Shown: positions 42,993-52,059, numbered from the stretch's first letter. The stretch is 64,000 nt of DNA from Defluviimonas aquaemixtae (GCF_900302475.1 NZ_OMOQ01000003.1:372001-436000), one strand, 5' to 3'. Numbers and translations are program-made. Notes: a model not told the origin generated them from the sequence alone.

Positions 42993-44153
42993 CTAGTTCT
43001 TGCCGAGTTTGGCACCCATGATCTCAGCTGCCGCTCTGAGTGGATCGTCTGACAAGTGGGCATAGCGCTGCGTTGTGGAGGGGTTCGTGTGACCCAGCAG
43101 GCGGCCGACGATGGGTAAGCTCATGCCGCTCGAGACGAGATGCGATGCGTGGGTATGCCGGTTGTCGTGAATCCGGTAGTCCTCCAAGTTCGCCGCGGAA
43201 GTGACCGACCGCCAGAAGGCTTTCAAGTCCGAGATCGGCACAGAAGTATTTCGGCCCGGGCAAAGGAAGCTCGATGTTTCCCCTCGCTGTGCCTTCATCC
43301 CCGAAACAAGAGCGACGGTGGCGCGCGATAAAGGAAGATGCTCGGTGCGCTTCTGCTTGGTGTGGTGCGACGGCTTGGTCCAGACGCCGCGGTCGAGGTC
43401 GAAATCGCCCCACTGCGCGCTCAGCACTTCGCCGATCCGGGCGCCAGTCAGAAGTTGGAGGCGAATAGCGTCGGCCGCAATCTGGTTTGGATGTGCGTCG
43501 AGCGCTTTGGTCAACCGCCCAAGCTCGGCGTCCGACAGCCAGCGATACCGCTTTTCCTCGACATATTTCTCGATGCCGACAGCAGGGTTGTCCGGACGGA
43601 GCCTCCAGCGAACCGCCAACGACAGCATCTTGGAGAGGAGTGCCAAGGTGCGGTTCGCTTGGTAGGGCGTTGCCCGCAGCCCGTTATGGAGGGTCTGTAT
43701 GTCTTCAGGGCCAATCTCAAACACCTTACGGCGACCAAGCCGTGGCAGAATGTATAGGTCGAGCATCGATCGGTCGTTCCGCACGCTGCTAGGCCGCTTC
43801 TTGGGGATTGCATGCTCCTCTAGATATCGGATAGAGAGTTCCCTGACGGTCGGCGCGGCCCGGCGTGCGCGGACGTCTTCGACGGGGTCGGCGCCACGAG
43901 CCGCGTCAGCTAGAATGCTCCTTGCTGCTTCCTTGGCCTCCACGAAGGATAGAAGCGGCCCATACTGACCGATTGTTTGACGGCGTGATCTTCCAGTATT
44001 CCGGTTGCGGTACTGCACGACAAAGCTTTTTACGCCGCTCGCCTTCACGCGCACTCCGAAGCCTGGGAGCGAGGCATCCCAATGGATCGCGTCCGGCCCT
44101 CCGTTGGAACCAAGGAGGTCGACCTGAGACTTTGTCAATTTGATCGTTGGCAT
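42993..44153 (-). CDS. Island tyrosine integrase (tRNA-type)
   Basis: 386 residues. N-terminal DUF4102-like arm-binding region: [20 protein letters not shown] and [20 protein letters not shown]; core-binding domain about 100-190; catalytic domain with R in [20 protein letters not shown]-x-x-R in [20 protein letters not shown] (D-N-R-H), [16 protein letters not shown] with the Tyr. Start [10 protein letters not shown] at 44153. 164 bp from attR, with the GGTAAGC repeats 16 bp upstream of the start, a place where binding could also repress its own promoter. Confidence 0.95.
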   Translation of the reverse strand: MPTIKLTKSQVDLLGSNGGPDAIHWDASLPGFGVRVKASGVKSFVVQYRNRNTGRSRRQTIGQYGPLLSFVEAKEAARSILADAARGADPVEDVRARRAAPTVRELSIRYLEEHAIPKKRPSSVRNDRSMLDLYILPRLGRRKVFEIGPEDIQTLHNGLRATPYQANRTLALLSKMLSLAVRWRLRPDNPAVGIEKYVEEKRYRWLSDAELGRLTKALDAHPNQIAADAIRLQLLTGARIGEVLSAQWGDFDLDRGVWTKPSHHTKQKRTEHLPLSRATVALVSGMKAQRGETSSFLCPGRNTSVPISDLKAFWRSVTSAANLEDYRIHDNRHTHASHLVSSGMSLPIVGRLLGHTNPSTTQRYAHLSDDPLRAAAEIMGAKLGKN

Positions 44154-44168
44154 TATCTGGCCTCTGGC

Positions 44169-44188
44169 GGTAAGCATCAGGTAAGCAA
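44169..44188 (+). promoter_or_regulatory. Putative integrase arm-binding repeats, right end
   Basis: GGTAAGC (44169-44175), four bases, GGTAAGCAA (44180-44188), the same pattern as 5600-5619. It lies between integrase start and attR. Confidence 0.65.
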
Positions 44189-44316
44189 GATTCGACGAGA
44201 TCGCAAGAGGTGCGTCGAAGTGCCTGCACTCCAAACGACTTCTAATTTGCTTTAAAACAATAGGCTTATGTAAGAATAGCGCGCTAGACCGAGCCGGATC
44301 GAACTGCCCCCCATAA

Positions 44317-44364
44317 GACTTCTAATCAGCAGGTTGAGGGTTCGAGTCCTTCCGGGATCGCCAA
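44317..44364 (+). other. attR core: 48-bp tRNA-Arg 3' duplicate
   Basis: Exact copy of 5505-5552, lacking the tRNA 5' half, so not a working tRNA. Chromosomal sequence resumes after 44364; 44365-44620 holds no gene I can support. Confidence 0.95.
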
Positions 44365-44620
44365 TTTGTATTTTGTGGAATCAATGGCTTGCACGTATGG
44401 CCGTTCGAACGAAGCTTCGTACGGCCGCTGCCCGAACAAATTTTGACACGGATTGCCGCAGACCCTCGTGTTGTTGATCAGCAATGTGGCAATCATGCGA
44501 AGGGCACCTCGCAGACATGTCACGTTCCGCTGCTCGATGAGCTTGGGGATGTCACCCGCGACGATGAGGGAGTGCTCCTCATCTGCGTCGCGAAATTCCG
44601 AGTAGTTACGGCGGGGCCGG

Positions 44621-45271
44621 TCAGGGACCGAGGATCGACATGCCCGCAGTGCCGATGAGCCCTGCGACGCCGGCCACGATGGCGAATGCGATGAGCGTCG
44701 AGACGAGACCCGCCGCCGCCCAGAAGGCGTCGCGCGTGGCGAAGCCGAGCGACAGGAGCACGATCGATATAGCCGGCGGCGTATTGCCGAACGGCACCGG
44801 CAGCGTGACGAGGAGGCCCAGCACCACCACGACCGCGCCGTAGGCCCGGTCGAGCGCAGTGCCCCAGATCCAGCCGCGCGGTCGGGCCAGCCGCTCGAGC
44901 CGCTTGAGATAGGGCAGCGCCCGGCCAACGCCCCGCGCGAGTAGCGCACGGTCGAGACTGCGTTCGCGGAGTTTGCGGGGCAGCCATATGCCGCGCGCGC
45001 CGAGGGCAATCGCGCCGCCAAGGATGACGAGCGGTGCGCCGAGTACCGTCGAGGAACCGGGGATGATCGTGAAGATGTTGATGAAACCCATGAGCATCAG
45101 GACCGGCGCGAGCCCGCGCGAGGCCAGCGCCTCCACGAGTTCGCCCACGGTGATGCGCTGCGCCTCGCCCGCGACCGCGTCGCGCAGCAGCATCGAGAGC
45201 CTCCGCGGCGGATGCGAGCCGAGGCGGCGACGGCGTGCGGCGAAAGAGGGCAGGGATTTCAGTCGCGACAT
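44621..45271 (-). CDS. ExoD-family exopolysaccharide-related membrane protein
   Basis: 216 residues. ITVGELVEALASRGLAPVLM, then several membrane helices including INIFTIIPGSSTVLGAPLVI and LLVTLPVPFGNTPPAISIVL, the conserved ExoD core (P-G-x-S...P-x-P-x-G-N). ExoD of Sinorhizobium affects exopolysaccharide and alkaline tolerance; the mechanism is unclear. First intact gene beyond the island. Confidence 0.9.
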   Translation of the reverse strand: MSRLKSLPSFAARRRRLGSHPPRRLSMLLRDAVAGEAQRITVGELVEALASRGLAPVLMLMGFINIFTIIPGSSTVLGAPLVILGGAIALGARGIWLPRKLRERSLDRALLARGVGRALPYLKRLERLARPRGWIWGTALDRAYGAVVVVLGLLVTLPVPFGNTPPAISIVLLSLGFATRDAFWAAAGLVSTLIAFAIVAGVAGLIGTAGMSILGP

Positions 45272-45488
45272 GGCTTGTTCCTCGGCGGCCGTGGCCGCGT
45301 GCGCAAGAAGTGGAGATACCGGCCGCGAACCGCAAGGGGAAAAGGCGGCCGCGCGCAGAATCTCGCGCGGCCGCTGCGGTATCGCCCAGGGGGGCAGGCA
45401 GGGACAATGGGATTTGACCGGACGGGGTTGGCCGGTTACGGCGAGCGGCCGGAGGAACAGAGGCTGTTCGGGACCGCCGGCACTTCCC

Positions 45489-46145
45489 CTAGCTTGCCTT
45501 CGCCATGTCGACCGGCTGTACGTTGGCCAGCGGCATCTCTGGGAACGGGCTTCGCCATGCCTCCAATTCGTTCAGCCGATCGTGCCAGCGCAGGATGTTG
45601 CCGTAGCCCGCGACCGGAAGCATTGCCTGCTCGGCCATCGGCAGGGATGCGGCGACGCCGAAATCGGCGATGGTGATCGAGTCGCCGACGAGGTTGTCGC
45701 GACCTGCGAGATAATCATCCAGCACCTTGGCGAACTTGTGGAAAAAGCCGGTGGATTCCTCCACTGCGGCGGAGTCGGGCTGCTCTCCGAACAGGTCGGG
45801 CTTGATGACGTTCTGGAAGATCAGCGCCCCGGCATGGCGCGAGAAATGAGCCATGTCCCAAGTGAGCCACTTGGTGACGTCGATCTTCTTGAAGTCGTCC
45901 TCGGGCCAGAGATCGGAGCCGGCCATCCTGGCGAGATAGGCCATGATCGCATGGCTTTCCCATAGCTTCACTTCGCCATCCTGCATCGCCGGAACCTTGC
46001 CGTTCGGGTTGACTGCGAGAAACTCGGGCGATTGGTGTTCGCCCCTCGCCAGGTCGATGCGAACGAAGTCCATCGGTAGTTCCAGGTATCTGGCGACGGC
46101 ACAGGGTTTGCGGGGGTTCGGGGATTCGAAATAGTAGAGCTTCAT
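45489..46145 (-). CDS. Glutathione S-transferase
   Basis: 218 residues. Thioredoxin-like N-terminal domain with MKLYYFESPNPRKPCAVARY, VNPNGKVPAM and LWESHAIMAYLA (E-S glutathione contact); helical C-terminal domain with DNLVGDSITIADFGVAASLP (N-capping box). Likely cytosolic detoxification. Start 46145 is the family N-terminus; a longer frame to 46715 runs into the regulator gene. Divergent from, and probably controlled by, the TetR regulator. Confidence 0.93.
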   Translation of the reverse strand: MKLYYFESPNPRKPCAVARYLELPMDFVRIDLARGEHQSPEFLAVNPNGKVPAMQDGEVKLWESHAIMAYLARMAGSDLWPEDDFKKIDVTKWLTWDMAHFSRHAGALIFQNVIKPDLFGEQPDSAAVEESTGFFHKFAKVLDDYLAGRDNLVGDSITIADFGVAASLPMAEQAMLPVAGYGNILRWHDRLNELEAWRSPFPEMPLANVQPVDMAKAS

Positions 46146-46193
46146 GACACGCTCCTCTGCGGTTGGGCGTGGGTACAAGCGTCGCAGCAATCT

Positions 46194-46215
46194 AAATATG
46201 TTCAAGAACATATTT
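46194..46215. promoter_or_regulatory. 22-bp perfect palindrome, TetR operator
   Basis: AAATATGTTC-AA-GAACATATTT, an exact palindrome in the gap between the divergent GST and TetR genes; size and symmetry fit a TetR dimer site. Confidence 0.82.
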
Positions 46216-46259
46216 TGAGCTATGGTAGGTTCGCCGGAAACCAGCCTGCGAGGACCGCC

Positions 46260-46850
46260 ATGCCCTATACGCCCGAACACAAGGCCAAGGTGCGTGCGCG
46301 CATCGTCGAACACGCCCGCATCCTCTTCAATCGGCGTGGGTTTTCTGAGGTTTCCATCGACGAAATCATGGCGGAGGCCGGACTGACGCGCGGCGGTTTC
46401 TACAACCACTTCCGCAATAAGGAGGAGCTTTACGCCGAAGCCGTCGAGAGCTTCCTCAACGGACGCGGGAAGAAATGGCGCGACGAGGCGGGGATCGATC
46501 CGGCGAATGGCGGGCCGGAGACGGTCAGGGCGATGATCGACAGCTACCTTTCCTCGAAGCATCTCGGCGATCTCGATGGGCAGTGCCCGATGATCGCGCT
46601 GCCTTCCGACGTGGCCCGGTCCACGGCCAGGACGCGCGATGCGTTTCAGAAGCTGTTGCAGGCGATGACCGGGCTCTTTGAGCACAACATGCCACCTGGA
46701 AAGGCCGGGCCGCATGGGACCGCGCTGGCGCTGTCGGCGCTGTGCGTGGGCGGGATGGTGCTGTCGCGGACGCTCGACGATGCGCAGTTGGCGGACGAGG
46801 TGAGGAACGCGGCCCGCGACATGGCGCTGAAGGCCGCGGGCCTCGGCTGA
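46260..46850 (+). CDS. TetR-family regulator
   Basis: 196 residues. DNA-binding domain VSIDEIMAEAGLTRGGFYNH-FRNKEELY near residues 30-60; ligand domain has the LDGQCPMIALPSDVARS segment of the AcrR/NemR-like (TetR_C_16) group with a Cys that may sense electrophiles. Start ATG 46260 (MPYTPEHKAKVRAR). Divergent from the GST gene with a perfect palindrome between, so it likely represses the GST and itself. Confidence 0.92.
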   Translation: MPYTPEHKAKVRARIVEHARILFNRRGFSEVSIDEIMAEAGLTRGGFYNHFRNKEELYAEAVESFLNGRGKKWRDEAGIDPANGGPETVRAMIDSYLSSKHLGDLDGQCPMIALPSDVARSTARTRDAFQKLLQAMTGLFEHNMPPGKAGPHGTALALSALCVGGMVLSRTLDDAQLADEVRNAARDMALKAAGLG

Positions 46851-47060
46851 GATCCGAACTGAGAAAGGGCGGCCGGTCAGACGGCGTCCCTGTGAGCCGG
46901 CAAGGCTCCGCTCGCAGCTACGTCAGGTCTTGTAGCCGGGCATTGGCAGGCATAGCTCGGTCCTGCCCGCAATGGGACCGGTCCCCGGCCATGTGCCGGG
47001 ACGGAGCAGAGACCGGCCGCCGGATGCCCGGCGTCGAGCCACATAGGAGACGATATCGCC

Positions 47061-47189
47061 ATGAACGAAGTTCAGCCGCAGGCTTTCCTGAGCAGTCAGT
47101 ATCATCAAACGGCGGAGGTCGTCGCACCGGTGCACGCCACGCCGCATCCCAAAATGGTCCGCGCGCAGTTGTCGTGCTACCCGAAATAG
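47061..47189 (+). CDS. Possible 42-residue protein
   Basis: MNEVQPQAFLSSQYHQTAEV, then HATPHPKMVRAQLSCYPK. AGGAGA lies about ten bases before the ATG and an intrinsic terminator follows, the layout of a real small transcript. His/Gln-rich, with one Cys. No family known to me. The 46851-47060 sequence before it holds GC-rich hairpins but no gene. Confidence 0.4.
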   Translation: MNEVQPQAFLSSQYHQTAEVVAPVHATPHPKMVRAQLSCYPK

Positions 47190-47214
47190 GCGAACCGTCT
47201 GACCGCCTCACCGG

Positions 47215-47241
47215 GCCCGGCTGGAGTCAGCCGGGCTTTTT
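47215..47241 (+). terminator. Intrinsic terminator
   Basis: GCCCGGCTG (47215-47223), GAGT loop, CAGCCGGGC (47228-47236), then TTTTT. It overlaps the stop codon of the convergent enolase-superfamily gene. Confidence 0.85.
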
Positions 47242-48471
47242 CGTCACCGGGGCACCGCCCTCGAACCAATTGGGCTTAGAATAGTCGCAGGGTGCCTCCT
47301 GCATCTCCAGATGCAGACGGGTGCCGTCGTAGGGATGGGCGCGGGCGAGATCCTCGTCGAACTCGATCCCGAGACCCGGTGCGTCGGGGACGATGACATA
47401 GCCGTCTTCCCACCTGATCGAGTTCTTGACGAGCGCTAGGTGGAAGGCGCCGCCGGTCTCGATCGTCTCGACCATGAGAAGGTTCGGGATCGAGGCGCCA
47501 AGCTGGATGTTTGCCGCCCATTCGACGGGCCCCGCGTAGAGATGCGGCGCCATCTGGGCAGTGAAGACCTCGGCGATCGCGGCGATCTTCTTCGTTTCCC
47601 AGATGCCGCCCGAGCGGCCGAGCGCGGGTTGCAGTATGCGGGCGCCGCCAGTGCGGAGGACAGTGGCGAATTCGGCCTTTGTCGAAAACCGTTCGCCGGT
47701 GGCGACCGGGATGCGGACCGCCTTCTGCACTTCGGCGAAATCGAGAAGGTTGTCAGGCGGAATCGGCTCCTCATACCAAAGTGGCCCGTAGGGCTCGATG
47801 GCTTGCGCGAGCCGCACCGCGCCCGCGACGTTGAACTGGCCGTGGGTGCCGAAGAGGAGGTCGGCGCGGTCGCCCACCGCATCGCGGATCGCGCGGCAGA
47901 AGGCGGCGGAGCGCGTGATGTCGCTCTGCGACGGGTCGTGCCCGCCGCGGACCGTGTAGGGGCCGGCGGGGTCGAACTTGACTGCGGTGAAGCCCATGCC
48001 GACGAAACGGCTCGCGGCCTCGGCGGCCATGTCGGGGCTGACCCAGAAGTCGGCGGTTTCCTTGCCGGGTTCGGGGTAGAGATAGGTGTAGCTCCTGAGC
48101 CGTTCGTTGATCTTGCCGCCGAGGAGCGCCCAAACGGGGCGACCCCTCGCTTTGCCGAGGATGTCCCAGCAGGCGATCTCGAGACCCGACCAGGCACCCA
48201 TGACGGTGAGGTCCGGGCGCTGGGTAAAGCCCGAAGAATAGGCGCGGCGGAACATCAGTTCGAAGTTCTCGGGGCTCTCGCCGGCCATGTGGCGGCTGAA
48301 GACGTCGGTGATGACGGCTTCCATCGCCTTGGGCCCGACCGAGGAGGCATAGCATTCGCCATAGCCGATGATCCCGTCATCGGTCGTCACTTTGACGATG
48401 ATCCAGTAGCGCCCGCCCCAGCCGGGGGCGGGCGGTGATATGGTGAAAATCTCGAGGTCCTTGAGTTTCAT
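47227..48471 (-). CDS. Enolase-superfamily enzyme (mandelate racemase/muconate lactonizing type)
   Basis: 414 residues. N-terminal capping domain to about 125; barrel with TAVKFDPAGPY (K-x-D), then GTHGQFN where relatives have the first metal-ligand acid, LWYEEPIPPDN (Glu), ATGERFST (Glu) and APHLYAGPVEWAAN (His). Substitution of the first ligand by T-H-G-Q is characteristic of one sugar-acid dehydratase-like branch, or else alters activity. A role in sugar-acid catabolism is probable; substrate not deducible. Confidence 0.87.
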   Translation of the reverse strand: MKLKDLEIFTISPPAPGWGGRYWIIVKVTTDDGIIGYGECYASSVGPKAMEAVITDVFSRHMAGESPENFELMFRRAYSSGFTQRPDLTVMGAWSGLEIACWDILGKARGRPVWALLGGKINERLRSYTYLYPEPGKETADFWVSPDMAAEAASRFVGMGFTAVKFDPAGPYTVRGGHDPSQSDITRSAAFCRAIRDAVGDRADLLFGTHGQFNVAGAVRLAQAIEPYGPLWYEEPIPPDNLLDFAEVQKAVRIPVATGERFSTKAEFATVLRTGGARILQPALGRSGGIWETKKIAAIAEVFTAQMAPHLYAGPVEWAANIQLGASIPNLLMVETIETGGAFHLALVKNSIRWEDGYVIVPDAPGLGIEFDEDLARAHPYDGTRLHLEMQEAPCDYSKPNWFEGGAPVTKKPG

Positions 48472-48530
48472 TCTGTCCTCATCTGTGCGGAGTTCGAAGC
48501 CGTACAGGGCTCGTCGCGAAAGGGGGCGCC

Positions 48531-48968
48531 ATGACGGAGAAGATCGAGTACCGGTTGCTCGGGCCGGATGATCTGTCGCTTCTCACGGGGGTGGCGGAGG
48601 GGCTTTTCGATCACCCGGTCAAGCGTGAGCAAGCGGCGGCCTTTCTTGACGATCCGGGCCACATGATCGTGCTGGCGCTGGCGGGGAAGATGGCGGTCGG
48701 CCTCGCCTCGGGCACGGTGCTGCTGCATCCCGACAAGGAGCCCGCCTTCTTCATCAATGAGGTGGGTGTGCGCGGGGGCTGGCGGCGGCGCGGGATCGGG
48801 CGGGCGATGACGGAGCGGCTGACCGAGGCCGCGCGGGAACGGGGCTGTAAGGGCGTCTGGCTCAGCACCGAGCCGGCGAACGCGCCGGCCCTGGCGCTTT
48901 ACCGGGCGCTCGGCGGCGACGAGCAGCACCTGGTCGGCTTCGGCTGGGACCGGGCGTTCGATCTCTAG
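48531..48968 (+). CDS. GNAT-family N-acetyltransferase
   Basis: 145 residues. FINEVGVRGGWRRRGIGRAM is the R-x-x-G-x-G/A acetyl-CoA loop; GCKGVWLSTEPANAPALALY and RALGGDEQHLVGFGW close the fold, as in aminoglycoside AAC(3)-I-like GNATs. Convergent with the dehydrogenase gene, with four bases of overlap. Substrate unknown. Confidence 0.88.
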   Translation: MTEKIEYRLLGPDDLSLLTGVAEGLFDHPVKREQAAAFLDDPGHMIVLALAGKMAVGLASGTVLLHPDKEPAFFINEVGVRGGWRRRGIGRAMTERLTEAARERGCKGVWLSTEPANAPALALYRALGGDEQHLVGFGWDRAFDL

Positions 48969-50050
48969 TCTCCGAAGGCGATGACATTGCGGCGGGCTGC
49001 GCCGGTGCGGGTGTCGGCAATGGCCTCGTTGATCTGATCGAGGCTCCAGCGTCCCGAGATCAATTCGTCGAGCTTGAGACGGCCCTGGAGGTAGAGATCG
49101 GTCATCCACGGGATGTCGCGGGCGAGCACGGTGTCGCCCATGAGTGAACCCTCCATGATCTGGCCGGTGGCCGCGAGGATCACCGGTTCATAGGACGACG
49201 ACGCCCCGGAATGCGGCATTCCGACCGCGACCATGCGCCCGCCGGGGCCAAGATAGCGCGTGGCGGTGTCATAGGCGGGGATCGCGCCGACGGTGACGAG
49301 GACGGCGTCGGCGCCGCGCCCGGCGAGGCGCTTTGCGGCGGACCAGGGTTTCTCCTCGCTCGCGAGCACGCCATCCGTCGCGCCGAACTCCCTCGCGGCA
49401 TCGAGTTTCTCGGGCACCATGTCGACGGCGATGATGCGCGCGGCGCCGGCGAGCCGCGCGCCCTGGATGGCGTTGAGGCCGACCCCGCCCGCGCCGATTA
49501 CGACGACGACCTCTCCGGGCCGGATCCGGGCGGTGTTGACCGCAGCGCCGATCCCGGTGATCGCGCCGCAGGAGAGAAGCGATGCCGCCTCCATCGGGAT
49601 GCCGTCCGGCAAAGGGGCAAGCTGGCTTCGGTCGACGACGACCTTTTCGGCGAAGGCTCCGGTCTTCAGGCCCTGTTCCAAGGCCCGCCCGTCCAGCAGC
49701 GTTAGCGGGCTGCCGGGCATCGCTGGATCGGCACAGAGAACGGCGCGTCCGCCCGCGCATGGCGGGCAGCGGCCGCAGGCGCGGATGAGCGTGACGAGCA
49801 CCTTCTGGCCCGGCGCGTAGCCCGTGACGCCGGGGCCGAGCGCGCTGACCCTCCCCGCCGCCTCGTGGCCGTAGACCGCGGGCAGTTCGCCACCCCAGCC
49901 GCCGTCGATATAGGAGATGTCGGACTGGCAGATCGCGCAGGCGTCGAGCGTGACCTCGACCTCGCCGGGGCCGGGCGCGCGCAGCTCCACCGTTTCGACC
50001 GTCAGCGGCTGGCCGAACTCGTGGCAGATGGCGGCGCGGATCTTGGTCAT
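48965..50050 (-). CDS. Zinc-dependent alcohol dehydrogenase (MDR family)
   Basis: 361 residues. Catalytic zinc ligands C-A-I-C-Q-S-D near residue 38-42 and GHEAAG (68-69); structural zinc loop C-G-R-C-P-P-C then C (92-106); Rossmann VVVIGAGGVGLNAIQGARLA. This is the class III-like (formaldehyde/aryl-alcohol) arrangement. Part of a leftward row of genes; oxidises an unidentified alcohol with NAD(P). Confidence 0.92.
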   Translation of the reverse strand: MTKIRAAICHEFGQPLTVETVELRAPGPGEVEVTLDACAICQSDISYIDGGWGGELPAVYGHEAAGRVSALGPGVTGYAPGQKVLVTLIRACGRCPPCAGGRAVLCADPAMPGSPLTLLDGRALEQGLKTGAFAEKVVVDRSQLAPLPDGIPMEAASLLSCGAITGIGAAVNTARIRPGEVVVVIGAGGVGLNAIQGARLAGAARIIAVDMVPEKLDAAREFGATDGVLASEEKPWSAAKRLAGRGADAVLVTVGAIPAYDTATRYLGPGGRMVAVGMPHSGASSSYEPVILAATGQIMEGSLMGDTVLARDIPWMTDLYLQGRLKLDELISGRWSLDQINEAIADTRTGAARRNVIAFGD

Positions 50051-50069
50051 CGCGGTATTCCTTTCGCGA

Positions 50070-51293
50070 TCAGGCTAGTGGTTCGGATGGCGCAGATTCG
50101 CGCGAAGGCGCGACAAGGATTATGACGCAAACGACCAGCAGGGCAGCAGCTAATAGGAAGGGCGCGCCGGGTGCGTAGATAGCGGCGCCGGGCCGAGTGA
50201 ACCAGGAAAACGTACCGGTCATGACCATCGGCGACAGGATCATGCCGACCGCCATGAGCGAGGCGACGACGCCCTGAAGCTCGCCCTGCTGGTCGTCGGG
50301 CGTGGCGTTCGACATGAGCCCCTGCATCGCGGGTCCGGCCACGCTGCCGAGGGCGGCGAAGGCGGTGAATGCGAGCGCCAGCATGCCGGAGGTGAGGAAG
50401 CCGAAGATTACGCAGGCCACGAATTCGATCAGTAGACCGCAGAAGGCTGCGCGATGTTCGCCGAAGACGCGTGTCATGGGACCAACCGCGAAGGCCTGGA
50501 CGAGCGCGAAAAAGAGCCCGTAGACGGCGAGCGAGACGCCGATCATGAATGGGTCCCAGTCGAACCGCGCCTTGCCGTAGAAGGCCCAGACCGCCTCGTA
50601 GACATGGAGTGCGACGTTGTATACGAGATAGAGCGTGAGGAGCCGCCCGACCCCCGGCAGTCGGCCGATGGCGCGGAACGAGGCCAGGGGATTGGCGCGC
50701 GTCCAGGAGAAGGGGCGACGGATGCGGTCGGTCACGGATTCGGGCAGAACGAAGTAGCCGAAGGCGAGATTGGCGGCCGACAGGGCCGCCGCGCCCCAAA
50801 AGGGCGCGCGGACGCCGAGAGTAGACAGCAGGCTTCCGAGAAACGGGCCGGCGATGAAGCCGATGCCGAAGGCCGCACCGATCAGGCCGAAATTCCGAGC
50901 GCGTTGGGATTTTTCGGAGATGTCGGCCATGTAGGCCGTCGCGGTCGTGTGGGTCGCCGCCGTGATCCCAGCGACGATGCGGCCGATAAGCAGAATCCAG
51001 ATCGTGCCCGCGACGGCCATGATCGCGTAGTCCACCGCCATCACAGCAAGCGCGGTCAGCATGACCGGCCGCCGCCCGAAATGGTCCGAGAGGTTGCCGA
51101 CGATCGGGCCGAAGACGAATTGCATGACCGCGAAGGAGGTGGCCAGCACCCCGCCCCAGAGCGCCGCCTGCGAGAGCGTGCCCCCGGTCACCTCCTCCAG
51201 AAGCTCCGGCATCACGGGAAAAATGATTCCGATGCCGATGGCGTCGATCACCACAGTCGCGAGGACGAAGATATAGGCGAGGCGGTTCTGCAT
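50070..51293 (-). CDS. MFS drug/proton antiporter (TetA-like)
   Basis: 407 residues, 12 membrane helices. VVIDAIGIGIIFPVMPELLE in helix 1 (antiporter D), GNLSDHFGRRPVMLTALAVM (loop 2-3 G-x-x-S-D-R/H-x-G-R-R-x) and GFIAGPFLGSLLS in helix 5 (G-P-x-x-G motif C). TetA(A/B)-like exporters in alphaproteobacteria frequently have wider or unknown substrates; tetracycline export cannot be assumed. Confidence 0.9.
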   Translation of the reverse strand: MQNRLAYIFVLATVVIDAIGIGIIFPVMPELLEEVTGGTLSQAALWGGVLATSFAVMQFVFGPIVGNLSDHFGRRPVMLTALAVMAVDYAIMAVAGTIWILLIGRIVAGITAATHTTATAYMADISEKSQRARNFGLIGAAFGIGFIAGPFLGSLLSTLGVRAPFWGAAALSAANLAFGYFVLPESVTDRIRRPFSWTRANPLASFRAIGRLPGVGRLLTLYLVYNVALHVYEAVWAFYGKARFDWDPFMIGVSLAVYGLFFALVQAFAVGPMTRVFGEHRAAFCGLLIEFVACVIFGFLTSGMLALAFTAFAALGSVAGPAMQGLMSNATPDDQQGELQGVVASLMAVGMILSPMVMTGTFSWFTRPGAAIYAPGAPFLLAAALLVVCVIILVAPSRESAPSEPLA

Positions 51294-51317
51294 GGCTCCC
51301 GGTCCGGCCGGGTCACG

Positions 51318-52058
51318 CTAGCCCGCCCGCGCCGCGCCCGAAAGCCCGGAAATCCCGCCCGCGATGTCCGAGAGCCGACCGGCAAGCTCGTCAGGTATGG
51401 AAAAGAAGGGCGAATGGCCGCTCGCGAGTTCAGTGACATGGCCGGGCGGGAAGGCGGCGCTCATCTGTCGCTGGTAGTCGGGCGGTATGGTGCGGTCGTT
51501 GGCGCAGACGATGTAGTGGCTTTCGACCTCTGGACGAGTCTTCGGCGGCAGCGGCGTCGCTTGCGGCAGGATCGGTTCGGGGCAGAGGCGCGGCACGGCA
51601 TAGGCCACGGCCTCCTCGGGGCAGTCGTTGTAGAACGCTACGGGCGCTCGGTCGGGATCGACGAGGTAGGTGACACCGTCCGGATCGGCGCTCACCGCGC
51701 CCTTCAGCGGCTGGCGAGGCCCCGCGCGGCGCATCTCGATCATCGATAGGCCCGGCGCGGGGACATAGGCGCAAAGATAGACGAGGCGGGCAATCTTTTC
51801 GGGCGCGCGGGCGGCGGCAAGCGTGATCGGGTATCCGGCGGCGGAATGGCCGACGAGCGTCACCGGCTCCTCGATCGCCGCGAGGATCGCGCCGGCATAG
51901 GCGTCGAGCGTCACTTCGGTCGCCGGGGTCCGGTCCTCTCCATGCGCCGGCAGGTCGATGGCGCGGGCCTCGTGGCCGAGCGCCTGAAGCGCCGGGACAA
52001 GGTCGCGCCAGCACCAGGCACCGTGGCACGAGCCGTGGACCAGGAGGAACCGCGCCAC
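51318..52058 (-). CDS. Alpha/beta hydrolase
   Basis: 246 residues. FLLVHGSCHGAWCWRDLVPA (oxyanion region), nucleophile elbow GHSAAG, Asp in YIVCANDRTIPPDYQ and His in LASGHSPFFS: the salicylate esterase/MenH-like small-molecule hydrolases. GTG start one base after the stop of the upstream pcaD-like gene, so the two are coupled. Confidence 0.9.
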   Translation of the reverse strand: MARFLLVHGSCHGAWCWRDLVPALQALGHEARAIDLPAHGEDRTPATEVTLDAYAGAILAAIEEPVTLVGHSAAGYPITLAAARAPEKIARLVYLCAYVPAPGLSMIEMRRAGPRQPLKGAVSADPDGVTYLVDPDRAPVAFYNDCPEEAVAYAVPRLCPEPILPQATPLPPKTRPEVESHYIVCANDRTIPPDYQRQMSAAFPPGHVTELASGHSPFFSIPDELAGRLSDIAGGISGLSGAARAG

Positions 52059-52059
52059 G

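Larger units (their letters stand above)
5505..44364. mobile_element. Genomic island integrated at tRNA-Arg(UCU), about 38.8 kb
   Basis: Bounded by exact 48-bp direct repeats of the tRNA 3' end, with a tRNA-type tyrosine integrase next to the right repeat and matching GGTAAGC double repeats inside both ends. Base composition varies strongly along it: GC-rich at the two flanks (5.6-10 kb, 37-44 kb) and AT-rich in the IS-laden middle and in the sensory operon. No conjugation genes are visible, so mobility, if any, would need outside help. Confidence 0.92.

Noticed and set aside
44317-44364. Second tRNA-Arg gene
   Set aside because: Only the 3' half is present; no acceptor or D-arm partner upstream.
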